Positions 23,694 to 32,865 are shown, counted from the first letter of the stretch. The stretch is DNA of 64,000 nucleotides from an uncultured Collinsella sp. (GCA_900762355.1 CAAFGE010000031.1:24540-88539), one strand, 5' to 3'. Translations and numbers: made by a program. The notes: generated by a model not told the origin, from the letters alone.

Positions 23694-24437
23694 ATGCCAC
23701 CGACTGAAGGGCTAACTGACGGTAAAGCAGCGATACCGCTGTACCAACAGGTCATTGATATCATTAAAAACGAAATCAACTCCGGTGCCTACAAGGCAGG
23801 TGCGCGGATACCCAACGAATTCGAATTGGCTGAGAGCTATAAAGTTGGCCGCGTTACCGTGCGACGCGCTATTGAGGAGCTCGTCCAACAGGGCTATCTA
23901 ACGAAGCGACAGGGGAAAGGCACGTTTGTCAATGCCCCCAAGCTCAAGCGCAAGATTCGCCAGAAGGATGACGTCCAGAGTTTTTCGGACGCATGCCGCG
24001 CTAACGGAATGGAACCGGGGGCGTGTGTCATTTCGAGAAAGATACTGCCGGCGGATTCCACCGAAGCACAGTTCTTTGGTGTTCCCGTTGGAACTGACTT
24101 GATTTGCGTTGAGCGCGTGCGTACTGCCGATGGCGTCCCTGTCATGCTTGAGAACAACATATACGTTTACGAGGACAACGCCTATCTATCAACGGCGCCT
24201 CTATCTAACCAATCCATTTTTGAGTTCGTGCGCAACCGGACGGGGCGGACGCCTGCGTTTACCGACCCGTGCACGCTCGAGATCGCGTGCACATCGCCCG
24301 AGGTCGCTCGGTTGCTGGCGGTTCCCGTTGGCGAACCCTTGTTTTATATGGAAGCCTTCTTCTTTGATGAGCAGCGGCGGCCGTTTATCATCGGTCGTCA
24401 GCGGATCGTTGGGTCTCGCTACGTTTTTGACATCTAG
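23694..24437 (+). CDS. GntR-family regulator with UTRA ligand-binding domain (HutC/FarR type)
   Basis: 247 residues. The N-terminal winged helix spans about 10-80 (IPLYQQVIDIIKNEINSGAYKAG, then VGRVTVRRAIEELVQQGYL). The UTRA domain from about 95 ends with FIIGRQRIVGSRYVFDI, and PLFYMEAFFFDEQRRPF is typical. UTRA proteins sense sugar phosphates, amino-sugar phosphates or histidine-related ligands. As first gene of the catabolic island it most likely represses the transporter operon through the inverted repeat at 24591-24613. Confidence 0.92.
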   Translation: MPPTEGLTDGKAAIPLYQQVIDIIKNEINSGAYKAGARIPNEFELAESYKVGRVTVRRAIEELVQQGYLTKRQGKGTFVNAPKLKRKIRQKDDVQSFSDACRANGMEPGACVISRKILPADSTEAQFFGVPVGTDLICVERVRTADGVPVMLENNIYVYEDNAYLSTAPLSNQSIFEFVRNRTGRTPAFTDPCTLEIACTSPEVARLLAVPVGEPLFYMEAFFFDEQRRPFIIGRQRIVGSRYVFDI

Positions 24438-24447
24438 GACATTGCGA

Positions 24448-24487
24448 ATGGAGACGCCCGGTGGATCATCTCACCGGGCGTTTCCAT
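24448..24487 (+). terminator. Intrinsic terminator of gntR gene
   Basis: 16-bp stem ATGGAGACGCCCGGTG / CACCGGGCGTTTCCAT with one G-T pair and an eight-base loop. No long T-run. Confidence 0.7.
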
Positions 24488-24547
24488 ACCGTTCACGGCG
24501 CAAACGCAACCGTTCAACCGCGTTGCGGCAATCAGTTTGAAATTATC

Positions 24548-24613
24548 TTGATGACGAGAAAAGCTGCTGGTAATCTATAGAACGTCATAGAACGTTTGCC
24601 TTGTGCAAACGTT
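24548..24613 (+). promoter_or_regulatory. Promoter and GntR-type operator of the catabolic operon
   Basis: TTGATG (24548-24553), 17-bp spacer, TAATCT (24571-24576). Directly downstream are a repeated ATAGAACGT and a perfect 9-bp dyad AACGTTTGC-N5-GCAAACGTT (24591-24613). A dyad just past the start site is where a GntR repressor would block transcription. Confidence 0.65.
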
Positions 24614-24655
24614 GAAGCGAGATGCGATACAGTCTCGAGTTCTTTGGAGGTATCT

Positions 24656-26119
24656 ATGTCAGATACGAAGGCGAAGAAGACAAACAGACGTTTTAAGTTC
24701 AAATTACCGCATGTCTATACGATCATGTTCTTGCTGATCGTTGTCTTTGCGGTCCTGACTTGGATCGTTCCCTCTGGTCAGTATCAGCGCAAGACGATTT
24801 CGACAGCGGCGGGCGAGCGTGAAGTCGCCGTTGCTGGAACCTATGAACAGGTCGATAAGAACTACACCGATTCCGAGACCGGCGAGACCATCAATCTGGG
24901 TCAGGATATCTTCGCGGTCCTGCAAGCGCCCACTAAGGGCATCCAAGAGGCTGCCGACGTCGTTGCGTTCGTCTTATTGATTGGCGGATCGTTCGCAATC
25001 ATCACCAAGACCAACGCTTTGAATGCCGGCATGAGCCGTGTGATTAAAAAGCTCAAGAACAAGGACATCCTCATCATTCCCATCACGATGACGTTGCTGT
25101 CCATTTGCGGCACTACGTTTGGTATGTCTGAGGAAGCCCTGCCGTTCTATGCCATCTTCATTCCCATCATGATGGGTATCGGTTATGACTCGATGACGGC
25201 ATTCATCATCTGCTTCCTTGGTCCTAACCTGGGATATTGTGCTTCGACCATCGACCCGTTTAACGTCTTGATCGCACAGGGCATTATCGGCATCGAGGGC
25301 AATCCGCAACTGTGGCTGCGCGCCGTTTCTTGGGTCATCTTCACTGCCGTCGGTATCGCATGGGCCATGCGCTACGCCATGCGCGTCAAGAAAAACCCCG
25401 AGTCGTCCATTACGTACGAGGACGATAAGCTCAAGCGTATCGAGTTTTCCGTGACCGATGCCTCCATCGAGGAAGAGTTCACTATCCGTCAGAAGCTCGT
25501 GCTTATCGATTTTGCTTGCGGTATGGGCATTATCGTCTGGGGTCTTGTTACCCAGGGTTGGTACATGAATGAGATTTCCGCCGTGTTCCTTGGCATGGGC
25601 TTGCTTGCCGGTATCCTGGGCGGTCTTGACCAGCAGACGATTGCTGAGGAGTTCGTTAAAGGTCTCGCCGACTTTGCGTACGCCGCCATCGTTATTGGTA
25701 TCGCTCGCGGTATTCTGGTCATCGCCGAGGGCGGCATGATCATCGACACCATTCTCCAGGCGCTCGCTACTGCGCTCGCCGGTGCACCCGCCGCCGTCTA
25801 CACCACGTTTATGTATATCGTCCTTGGCCTGCTCTCTTTGCTGGTTCCCTCGAGTTCTGGCCTGGCGGCGCTCACCATGCCTGTTATGGGCCCCCTGACC
25901 GAGCTTATGGGCCTCAATCCCGAGGCAGCCGTTACCGCGCTCCAGTTTGCTAATCAGACCATCAACACCATCAGTCCCGTGGCGGGCATGACGGTCGCCG
26001 GCCTTGCCGTGGCAAAGATCTCGTTTGGCCAATGGTGGAAGACTATTTGGAAGTTCTTCATTTTCATGGTCGTCTTTGGCCTGATCGTAACGGCAATCTC
26101 TGGCATGCTTCCGGTGTAG
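24656..26119 (+). CDS. YfcC-family (DcuC/AbgT-like) membrane transporter
   Basis: 487 residues with about 12 hydrophobic segments. The N-terminus KLPHVYTIMFLLIVVFAVLTWIVPSGQY is diagnostic of YfcC proteins, and VPSSSGLAALTMPVMGPL near the C-terminus is the conserved re-entrant region. YfcC members are thought to move basic amino acids, peptides or dicarboxylates; no solute is well established. TTGGAGG precedes the ATG. It leads the operon that carries amidohydrolase, isomerase, SIS and kinase genes, so it probably imports their substrate. Confidence 0.88.
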   Translation: MSDTKAKKTNRRFKFKLPHVYTIMFLLIVVFAVLTWIVPSGQYQRKTISTAAGEREVAVAGTYEQVDKNYTDSETGETINLGQDIFAVLQAPTKGIQEAADVVAFVLLIGGSFAIITKTNALNAGMSRVIKKLKNKDILIIPITMTLLSICGTTFGMSEEALPFYAIFIPIMMGIGYDSMTAFIICFLGPNLGYCASTIDPFNVLIAQGIIGIEGNPQLWLRAVSWVIFTAVGIAWAMRYAMRVKKNPESSITYEDDKLKRIEFSVTDASIEEEFTIRQKLVLIDFACGMGIIVWGLVTQGWYMNEISAVFLGMGLLAGILGGLDQQTIAEEFVKGLADFAYAAIVIGIARGILVIAEGGMIIDTILQALATALAGAPAAVYTTFMYIVLGLLSLLVPSSSGLAALTMPVMGPLTELMGLNPEAAVTALQFANQTINTISPVAGMTVAGLAVAKISFGQWWKTIWKFFIFMVVFGLIVTAISGMLPV

Positions 26120-26128
26120 GTGGTTGTG

Positions 26129-27712
26129 ATGTCTGATCGTTTGACGGTCCTGACGTCTAAGAGCGTCTTTACCGGTACGGGGGACCTGCCGTTTGAAGGT
26201 TTCGTAGCGGTCCGTGGCAATCGAATTGAGGCTGTTGGCACCAAGTGTGAGGTAGCTTCGTTTTTGACCCAAGCGGACGAGGTAGTTGACCTGGGCGACC
26301 GCACCGTCATGCCTGGCCTGATCGATGTGCATACCTTCTATACGGGCTGGGCGCTGCGGACGTTGGGGTCTGATCTGTCCGGCGTCGCCGATGCCAAAGA
26401 GGCCGTGTCGCTCTTGCGTGCATGGAAAGAAGATCATCCGGATTGCGCGGCGGCTTTTGGCCACAACCTACCCGAAACGCTGGCATCGGATGCCGAGAAC
26501 GCAAATACGGCGGCTGTGTTTGACGATTGTTTTGGCGATATCCCTGTCGTCTGCTTTACACCGGGTGCGGAGACCTGCGTTCTCAATGCTGCCGCCAGTG
26601 CGCGATACGGCTTTACACCGCAGGCGTGCTATGCCGAGAAGATCTGGCGCATGATGAGCGATTTCCTCGCGCTGCCCGAGGTACGTGCGGGGTATTCGGA
26701 CTACATGAGCATGCTTAACGAGCGCGGCGTTACCGCCATCAAGGAGATGGCGTTTGATGACTACTACGGCTTTGCCGACGAAATGGCTCGCCGTGAGGAA
26801 TCTGGTGAGCTGACGGTTCGCGTCTCTATGATGTCGCAGCCGGTGGGCGCTGGTGCAAATCTGGCATATGCCCGCGAGGCACGAGAGCGCTTCCGGGGAC
26901 CGTTCGTTCGTTTTTCTGGCTTCAACCGTATGACCGATCGCGGCGTATGGGTGGGGCTTGCCGAGATGATTGACCCCTATGAGGACACGGCCGATGCGGG
27001 AGCCGCCGGCAAGACGGTCGTCGAGGAGCCCGAGTGGGATCTGATTGAGAACGAGCTACGTGCAATTGATGCTGACGGCTTCCGATATTCCTTGCATTGC
27101 CAGGGAGATGGCGCCGTTCGTCGCACCGTGGCGCTCTATGCCTCGCTGCCTCGAGACGAACATGGACGGATGCTTCGCCGCCATGCGATTACCGATCTCG
27201 AGAACTCTGACCCGACCGATCTTGTCGAGTTTGGCAAGTTAGGTGGAATTTGCGAGGTCTATCCGCAGATTCTGACGCTGGACCGGCGCGAGGATTGCCT
27301 ATCGATGATGCGTCGACAAATTGGCGAGACGCGACTTTTACACAGCTGGAATCGCCGCGGCATGGAAGATTCCGGATGCACGGTGTGCTGTGGTACGGAT
27401 TTGCCGCTGCTGATTCCGAGCCTGGGCGAGTCAATCTACAGCGCGTGCGGCGGATACTTCGACGATGGACTGCCCGTGAATGAGGCCAACGTGCTGACGC
27501 TTGTCGAGCTCTTGCGCGCTTGGACTGCCGGGGGCGCGTACGATCTGATGCGCGAAGACGAGCTGGGTACGCTTGAGGTTGGCAAGCTTGCCGATATCTG
27601 CGTGCTCGATCGGGATGTGTTCGACCTCGATTATCGCGACGCACGCGATCTTGCGGTTGATATGACGATGTCGGACGGACAAATCGTGTTCGATCGAAAT
27701 AAGGAGGCATAA
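26129..27712 (+). CDS. YtcJ-like amidohydrolase with altered metal-binding motif
   Basis: 527 residues from ATG 26129 (GTG 26120 is possible). Amidohydrolase superfamily: the N-terminal small beta domain reads KSVFTGTGDLPFEGFVAVRGNRIEAVG, then VMPGLIDVHTFYTGWALR. The usual HxH is HTF here (His68, Phe70). Later ligands are seen in RYSLHCQGDGAVRRTVALY, RRHAITDLENSDP and CCGTDLPLLIPSLGESIYSA (Asp). The YtcJ group cleaves N-acyl or related amide bonds. Loss of one metal-binding His may mean a mononuclear site or a changed reaction. It starts 9 bases after the transporter stop. Confidence 0.85.
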   Translation: MSDRLTVLTSKSVFTGTGDLPFEGFVAVRGNRIEAVGTKCEVASFLTQADEVVDLGDRTVMPGLIDVHTFYTGWALRTLGSDLSGVADAKEAVSLLRAWKEDHPDCAAAFGHNLPETLASDAENANTAAVFDDCFGDIPVVCFTPGAETCVLNAAASARYGFTPQACYAEKIWRMMSDFLALPEVRAGYSDYMSMLNERGVTAIKEMAFDDYYGFADEMARREESGELTVRVSMMSQPVGAGANLAYAREARERFRGPFVRFSGFNRMTDRGVWVGLAEMIDPYEDTADAGAAGKTVVEEPEWDLIENELRAIDADGFRYSLHCQGDGAVRRTVALYASLPRDEHGRMLRRHAITDLENSDPTDLVEFGKLGGICEVYPQILTLDRREDCLSMMRRQIGETRLLHSWNRRGMEDSGCTVCCGTDLPLLIPSLGESIYSACGGYFDDGLPVNEANVLTLVELLRAWTAGGAYDLMREDELGTLEVGKLADICVLDRDVFDLDYRDARDLAVDMTMSDGQIVFDRNKEA

Positions 27713-27713
27713 G

Positions 27714-28565
27714 GTGTCTGAATCCAAACCGACGCTGCGCCGCGAACAGATTGCGGGCATGAATATCCACTACATCATGTGGTCGCTCGATTACTTCCTT
27801 GACGCGCAGCAGCGTTTGGGCTTTGAGTCCATTGAGCTGTGGTGTGCGGAGCCGCATGTGACGCTCGACCACACGGGCTACTTTGAGGCTGAGGTCCTGG
27901 CGAAAAAGGCTGCAGACCGTGGGCTTAGGTATCGTACTCTGTGCCCCGAGAATGTTGTCTATCCTTGGCAATACTGCGCACGCAAGCCGCTGCATGAACA
28001 GCGCAGCCTGGCGTACTTTAAGCACGGCATTGAGCTTGCCGAGGTACTTGGGTGCGACCGTATGTCCGTCAACTCGGGCTGGGGCGACTGGGACGAGGAT
28101 CGCGAGGAAGCCTGGAAGCGCAGCCGCGAGCACTTGTCCATTCTGGCGGAGTATGCCGGCGAGCACGGTCTGGTGCTTACGATGGAAAGCCTGCGTCCCG
28201 AGGAGAGCAACCTTGTGACGACGGTTTCCGATGCGAAGCGCATGATTGACGAGGTCGCGAGCCCGTACTTACAGCCCATGGTTGATACAACCGCGATGGG
28301 CGTTGCAGGCGAGACGCTCGAGGACTGGTTTGCCGCCTTTGGTGATGGGGCAATTCACGAGATGCACTTTATCGACGGTGACCCGTATGGCCATCTGGTG
28401 TGGGGCGATGGCAAGCACGATATGGACGCCTTCGTCGCCACGCTCAACGCCCATGGTTTTGACGGCATGCTGGGCCAGGAAATCACGGACGGTCGTTACT
28501 ACGATGACCCGGCGGCGGCAGATGCCAAGAACATGGCCGCATTCGAGAAATATCTGATTGACTAA
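27714..28565 (+). CDS. Sugar phosphate isomerase/epimerase (AP-endonuclease-2/xylose isomerase-like TIM barrel)
   Basis: 283 residues from a GTG one base after the previous stop (AAGGAGG at 27700-27706). TIM-barrel fold of the xylose-isomerase-like group. Metal-site residues are seen in LTMESLRPEESNLV (Glu), PMVDTTAMGVAGETLEDWF (Asp), EMHFIDGDPYGHLVWGDGKHDMD (His/Asp) and MLGQEITDGRYYDD (Glu). Related FrlC epimerises the Amadori ketose (psicoselysine to fructoselysine). Given the adjacent FrlB-like and FrlD-like genes, an Amadori-product epimerase is a good hypothesis. Confidence 0.87.
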   Translation: MSESKPTLRREQIAGMNIHYIMWSLDYFLDAQQRLGFESIELWCAEPHVTLDHTGYFEAEVLAKKAADRGLRYRTLCPENVVYPWQYCARKPLHEQRSLAYFKHGIELAEVLGCDRMSVNSGWGDWDEDREEAWKRSREHLSILAEYAGEHGLVLTMESLRPEESNLVTTVSDAKRMIDEVASPYLQPMVDTTAMGVAGETLEDWFAAFGDGAIHEMHFIDGDPYGHLVWGDGKHDMDAFVATLNAHGFDGMLGQEITDGRYYDDPAAADAKNMAAFEKYLID

Positions 28566-28627
28566 AACAACTATCGGCCACGCAGCCAATCTCATTGATT
28601 GCGGACCAAACAAGAAAGGAACTGGAT

Positions 28628-29596
28628 ATGAACGCACACGATCTGATCAAAGAGGCAATTGCCGAGAAAGGCAAGTTCGACAGCGTCTACTGGATTGCTT
28701 GCGGTGGCTCCATGATCGATTTGATCCCGGCTCATGAGCTTCTGCAGCGCGAGGCAACCACCTTCACTTCGTATATCTATACCGCGCGTGAATTCGACAT
28801 TATGCGTCCGCGTCGTCTGGGCGAGAAGTCCCTGGTCATCGCTTGTAGCCACAGTGGCAACACCCCCGAGGTCGTCGAGGGCTGCGAGATTGCCCTTGCT
28901 GCCGGCGCTACGGTGATCGCCCAGACCGACAACGCTGGATCTAAGATCGACTCCGGCAAGTGGACCACGTGGGTCTACCCGTGGGGCGAGGGTGTGCCGC
29001 AGGCCGAGGTCCCCGCTGGTATTTCGCTGTCGCTTGCGGCAGAGCTGCTCGATCAGCAGGAGGGCTACGCCGATCTTACCGATATGTATGCCGGTATCGC
29101 CGAGATGGATAAGATTCTTCCCCCGGCACGCGAGAAGGTAAATGCCGAGCTGGGCGATCGCTTTGCCAAGCTTTGCCAGGAGCACGAGTTCTTCTATATT
29201 CTGGGCAGCGGTCCCAACTTTAGCCAGACCTACGGTTTCGCTATCTGCTCTCTTATGGAGATGCAGTGGCAGCACTGCAGCTATATCCACTCTGCCGAGT
29301 ACTTCCATGGCCCCTTCGAGGCTACTCAGGATGGCGTTTTTTACTTCCTGCAGATGGGCTCCAGCGAGTGCCGTGCTATGGACGAGCGCGCCCTGGCGTT
29401 CCTTAAGACGCATACCGATACGCTGATGGTGCTCGATGCCAAGGAGTACGGTATGGAAGCCGTGCCGGCGAGCGTCCGTGCCTATCTGGACCCGGTGCTG
29501 TTCTATGCCATGAACTGCGAGCTGCGTGCTGCACGCGGCAAGGTGTTTGATCACGATCCCGATTTCCGTCGCTATATGGGTGTTGTCGAGTACTAG
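28628..29596 (+). CDS. SIS-domain protein, fructoselysine-6-phosphate deglycase (FrlB)-like
   Basis: 322 residues from ATG 28628 (AAGAAAGGAACTGGAT upstream). Two SIS domains: the first has IACGGSMIDLIPAHELL and LVIACSHSGNTPEVVEGCEIALAAGATVIAQTD, and the second YILGSGPNFSQTYGFAICSLMEMQWQHC with SAEYFHGPFEATQ. The pattern resembles FrlB and related deglycases, which split a 6-phosphorylated Amadori product into glucose-6-P and a free amine. The PfkB kinase gene directly downstream fits the frl logic. An aminosugar-phosphate isomerase is the alternative. Confidence 0.82.
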   Translation: MNAHDLIKEAIAEKGKFDSVYWIACGGSMIDLIPAHELLQREATTFTSYIYTAREFDIMRPRRLGEKSLVIACSHSGNTPEVVEGCEIALAAGATVIAQTDNAGSKIDSGKWTTWVYPWGEGVPQAEVPAGISLSLAAELLDQQEGYADLTDMYAGIAEMDKILPPAREKVNAELGDRFAKLCQEHEFFYILGSGPNFSQTYGFAICSLMEMQWQHCSYIHSAEYFHGPFEATQDGVFYFLQMGSSECRAMDERALAFLKTHTDTLMVLDAKEYGMEAVPASVRAYLDPVLFYAMNCELRAARGKVFDHDPDFRRYMGVVEY

Positions 29597-29610
29597 AAGG
29601 GACAAAGGCC

Positions 29611-30474
29611 ATGGCATTTAACGTTAACGCGCTCGGATTTGGCGACAACGTCGTCGATCGCTACGAGCATATCCATACCATGTATCCTGGCGGCAATGCG
29701 GTGAACTTCGCCGTTTATGCCAAGAAATGCGGTGCCGCACGCTCCGCATACATGGGCATTTTTGGCAATGACGCCGCTGCCGAGCATGTCATTGCAAGCC
29801 TCGAGGATGAGGGTATCGAGCTTGACAAGTGCGAGCAGATGATTGGCGAGAACGGAGCGGCTCGCGTCACCGTCGTTGACGGTGACCGTGTCTTCCTTGG
29901 CTCCAACGAGGGCGGTATCCGTGGCGATGCGCGCTATGTCCTCGATCGCTTTGACCTTTCGTACATGAAGCAGTTCGATGTGGTTCATTCGGGCAACTAT
30001 TGCTTTACCGAGCGCGAGCTGCCCAAGCTGAAGGCTGCGGGCGTCACGGTCTCTTTTGACTTTTCGGACGACTCCACCGACGAGTACTACGAGCAGATTG
30101 CGCCCTACGTCGATTTCGCTTTCTTTAGTGCGGCGGATGCCGCGAGTGAGGACGAGATTCGCGAGCGTCTGGCATGGGTGAAGGGCTTGGGTCCGCGTTT
30201 TGTGTCGGCTACGGCGGGCGCCGAGGGCTGCATTGCTTACGACGGCGAGCGTTATTACCGCCAGCTGGCTAAACCGGTAACGGACATGAAGGACACCATG
30301 GGGGCGGGCGACTCGTTCCTCACCTCGTTTTTGATGTGCTATCTCGATTCCGCCAAGCGTGGTGAAGATGGCGCCGAGGCCATCGAGCGTGCGCTCGACT
30401 TTGCTGCCGGGTTTGCCTCGACCGTGTGCGGCATGGAAGGTTCTTGGGGCCACGGAGCACCAATCGTCGAATAG
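29611..30474 (+). CDS. PfkB-family carbohydrate kinase (FrlD-like)
   Basis: 287 residues. PfkB/ribokinase fold: substrate-binding start FGDNVVDRYEHIHTMYPGGNAVNFAVYAKKCG and the C-terminal signature KDTMGAGDSFLTSFLMCYL with catalytic Asp in GAGDS. It lies 14 bases after the SIS gene, as frlD does relative to frlB, so a fructoselysine-type 6-kinase acting before the deglycase is likely. AGAAGGGACAAAGGCC precedes the ATG. Confidence 0.88.
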   Translation: MAFNVNALGFGDNVVDRYEHIHTMYPGGNAVNFAVYAKKCGAARSAYMGIFGNDAAAEHVIASLEDEGIELDKCEQMIGENGAARVTVVDGDRVFLGSNEGGIRGDARYVLDRFDLSYMKQFDVVHSGNYCFTERELPKLKAAGVTVSFDFSDDSTDEYYEQIAPYVDFAFFSAADAASEDEIRERLAWVKGLGPRFVSATAGAEGCIAYDGERYYRQLAKPVTDMKDTMGAGDSFLTSFLMCYLDSAKRGEDGAEAIERALDFAAGFASTVCGMEGSWGHGAPIVE

Positions 30475-30543
30475 CTTAAGAAAGCGTACGGCGTCTGGCT
30501 ATGAGGCTTTGGACGGCCGATGCAAAACAATAAGCGAAACGCG

Positions 30544-30577
30544 AAAAGGGGGCTCGCCATGTGGTGGGTCCCCTTTT
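30544..30577 (+). terminator. Weak internal terminator or processing hairpin
   Basis: AAAAGGGG / CCCCTTTT outer stem around an 18-base interior, ending 17 bases before the next ATG. It may give polar expression within the operon. Confidence 0.55.
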
Positions 30578-30594
30578 GAACATTGGAGAAGACC

Positions 30595-31395
30595 ATGGGT
30601 ATTAAAGCGTGCGCGGCTGGTTTTTGCTGTGCGGACGTCTATCAAAACATCGGCGTGTTCTATCCGACTGGTAATGGCATTGACTGGGGTATCCATCTTG
30701 CACGAATGGGAGTTTCGGTATCCGCCGTGTCGGTTGTCGGCAAGGACGAGTACGGAGACAAGATGAGAGAGGCGCTGGCCGCTGAGGGGTTCGATATCTC
30801 ACATCTGCGGGTGGAGGATGGCGACACCTCGGTGATGCTCATGGCATTGAAAGACGGCGTCGATCGCGTGCATCTCGAGGCAATCGATGGTGTTATGGAG
30901 ACATATCGACCGAATGAAGATGACCGGGCGTTTATCCTAGAGCATGACATCATTCATACCGACCTGTTTGGCAATTGTTTGGACCTCCTGCCCGAATGGC
31001 ATGATGCGGGCAAGACGGTGGTTATGGACTTCTCGGTGTTCAGCCAGGATCCCGAATATGCCTGCGAGGCTCATTTTCCTTACGTAGACTATGCGTTTAT
31101 GTCGTTTGAAGAGGACACTCCGGAGCTGCGTGATTGGGTACGTCACGTACAGAAGTTGGGGCCGCGGGCGGCAGTTGCCACGCTTGGCGAGAAGGGAAGC
31201 ATTGCCTTTGACGGCGAACGCTTCTATGAGTGCGGGATCGTACCGGCGGAGAAGGTCGTTAACACCGTGGGCGCCGGTGACTCGTATATCGCCGGGTTTA
31301 CCAAGGGCGTGATTGATGGCCTTGATATTCCGGCGTGTATGAAGGCGGGCGCCGAGCTTTCGTCCCGCGTCATCGGCTCTTTTGAGCCGTACTAG
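30595..31395 (+). CDS. Second PfkB-family carbohydrate kinase
   Basis: 266 residues from ATG 30595 (TTGGAGAAGACC upstream). IKACAAGFCCADVYQNIGVFYPTGNGIDWGIHLARMG is the substrate side, and NTVGAGDSYIAGFTKGVIDGL carries the catalytic Asp. It is clearly diverged from the kinase at 29611-30474, so the two probably act on different sugars or epimers rather than being a fresh duplication. Separated from the first kinase by a hairpin. Confidence 0.86.
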   Translation: MGIKACAAGFCCADVYQNIGVFYPTGNGIDWGIHLARMGVSVSAVSVVGKDEYGDKMREALAAEGFDISHLRVEDGDTSVMLMALKDGVDRVHLEAIDGVMETYRPNEDDRAFILEHDIIHTDLFGNCLDLLPEWHDAGKTVVMDFSVFSQDPEYACEAHFPYVDYAFMSFEEDTPELRDWVRHVQKLGPRAAVATLGEKGSIAFDGERFYECGIVPAEKVVNTVGAGDSYIAGFTKGVIDGLDIPACMKAGAELSSRVIGSFEPY

Positions 31396-31422
31396 GGTCA
31401 AATGCTTGGAAAGGAGTGCGAA

Positions 31423-32283
31423 ATGGTTATCGACATGTTGGTCCAGCCCATGCTCTACGGCGAGATCTATACGCCGGGTGATGAGCCTGATGGATTCGGT
31501 TTTTGGTCACGAGAATTTGGTATGGGGCATATGGGCCCCATGGATTGGGATGAGCTTCAAGTCGAGATGGACGTCTGCGATGTGCAGAAGAGCGTGCTCA
31601 TGCCGCTCGATGTAACCACGGCATGCGGAGGGCATTTTGGCACCAATGACCAGATTGCCATGCTGGTTGCCGCGCATCCCGATCGTCTGTGGGGATTTGC
31701 GAGCGTAGATCCGCAGGTGAGCGGTGCCGCAGACGAATTGGGGCGCGCCTTTACCGAGTTGGGGGCAAAGGGGCTTTGCCTGCATCCGGCAAAGCAGGGT
31801 TTTGCTCCCGATGATGCCGTGGCCGAGCCGCTTTACGAGCTGTGCGAGCGCTATAACAAGCCGGTGGTTTTCCATGCCGGTATGTCTTGGGAGCCGGGCG
31901 CAGAGCTCTCGCGCAGTAATCCGCTTGTATTTGAGCACACAATCGCAACGCATCCAAATGTGCGTTTTAGTTTGACCCACTTTGGCTGGCCCTGGGTGCG
32001 CGAGACCGTGGCGATGCTGCTCAAGTATCCCAACTGCTACACGGACACCTCTATCACTTACATCGATTCGCCCGAGGAGATGATGCAGCGTCTTTTCACG
32101 GTCGATATGGGGCCACTGTGGTATGAGCGCGCGCTATCGCATCAAGTGATGTTCGCCAGCAATACGCCGCGCTTCCGTGCGTTCAAACTCAAACGGGCGC
32201 TCGATACCGTGTCCATGCGCGATGATGCGCGAGAAAGGCTCTACTGGGGTAATGCCCTGCGTTTTCTTGAAGGGGATGAGTGA
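31423..32283 (+). CDS. Amidohydrolase family 2 (TIM-barrel metal-dependent hydrolase/decarboxylase)
   Basis: 286 residues from ATG 31423, behind GGAAAGGAGTGCGAA. The Amidohydro_2 pattern is visible: HPDRLWGFASVDPQVSGAADEL, LGAKGLCLHPAKQGFAPDD, PVVFHAGMSWEPG (His ligand), NVRFSLTHFGWPWVRETVAML (His), and the late metal-side region VMFASNTPRFRAFKLKRAL, where the usual Asp reads Asn. The N-terminal HxH typical of the class is absent. It may be a hydrolase or decarboxylase. Last full enzyme of the island, overlapping the next gene by 4 bases. Confidence 0.8.
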   Translation: MVIDMLVQPMLYGEIYTPGDEPDGFGFWSREFGMGHMGPMDWDELQVEMDVCDVQKSVLMPLDVTTACGGHFGTNDQIAMLVAAHPDRLWGFASVDPQVSGAADELGRAFTELGAKGLCLHPAKQGFAPDDAVAEPLYELCERYNKPVVFHAGMSWEPGAELSRSNPLVFEHTIATHPNVRFSLTHFGWPWVRETVAMLLKYPNCYTDTSITYIDSPEEMMQRLFTVDMGPLWYERALSHQVMFASNTPRFRAFKLKRALDTVSMRDDARERLYWGNALRFLEGDE

Positions 32284-32714
32284 ACATGGTGGCGCTCGAG
32301 ACATTGAGCTATCTATCGACTGCTCCGGACCAGTTCATCGATATTACCGAAGACGTGCACGCTGCCATTGAACGCAGCTCGGTGACGAATGGCTTGGCAG
32401 CGATTATTTTGTCGCATACGACCTGTGGAATCGTGGTAAACGAGGGGCTGCCCTGCGTGGAGACGGATCTTATGGAGACGCTTGATCGCATCGCCCCGCT
32501 AGATGCCCCCTATGCGCATGCACACTTCCTGCCGAGCTATGGAGCCACCGGCAACAACTCCTGTGGGCATATCAAGAGCATGATTTGTGGAAACAGCTGC
32601 TTCTTTCCCGTCCAAGATGGCCACATCGTGTGTGGAGGTGCCCAGAACATCTATCTTGCGGAGTTTGACGGTCCGCAGAAGCGAAAAGTGTACGTCGAGG
32701 TGCTGGGGGAATAA
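32280..32714 (+). CDS. YjbQ/UPF0047 family protein (secondary thiamine-phosphate synthase-like)
   Basis: 144 residues. The UPF0047 signature is seen in GLAAIILSHTTCGIVVNEG, HAHFLPSYGATGNNSCGHIKSMICGNSCFFPVQDG and KRKVYVEVLGE. The conserved His/Asn/Cys region resembles the family, although the typical HTSAALxINE reads HTTCGIVVNE. E. coli YjbQ can support thiamine-phosphate synthesis weakly; true function is unknown. GTG 32280 overlaps the previous stop as GTGA; ATG 32286 is the alternative start. Its place at the end of a sugar-amine operon is unusual. Confidence 0.8.
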   Translation: MNMVALETLSYLSTAPDQFIDITEDVHAAIERSSVTNGLAAIILSHTTCGIVVNEGLPCVETDLMETLDRIAPLDAPYAHAHFLPSYGATGNNSCGHIKSMICGNSCFFPVQDGHIVCGGAQNIYLAEFDGPQKRKVYVEVLGE

Positions 32715-32728
32715 CGTTCCTGCAATAA

Positions 32729-32865
32729 TGAACTGCACCCCAAAACTTGGACGGCTTAAATAAGAACTACGCCGCAAGGGACTGGCTCCGGAACTCCTCC
32801 GGGGTCAGTCCCTTCAGTTTAGTCTGCGTCCTCTGCCAGGTGATCCGTTGTATTATCCGGGCGGA
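32729..32865 (-). mobile_element. Remnant of an IS3-family insertion sequence (right end)
   Basis: Starts TGAACTGCACCCC, a typical IS3-family terminal inverted repeat. On the minus strand the last ~27 codons of a transposase OrfB remain, ending LKGLTPEEFRSQSLAA-stop (stop at 32767-32769). The rest of the element and the other end are missing. Confidence 0.8.
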
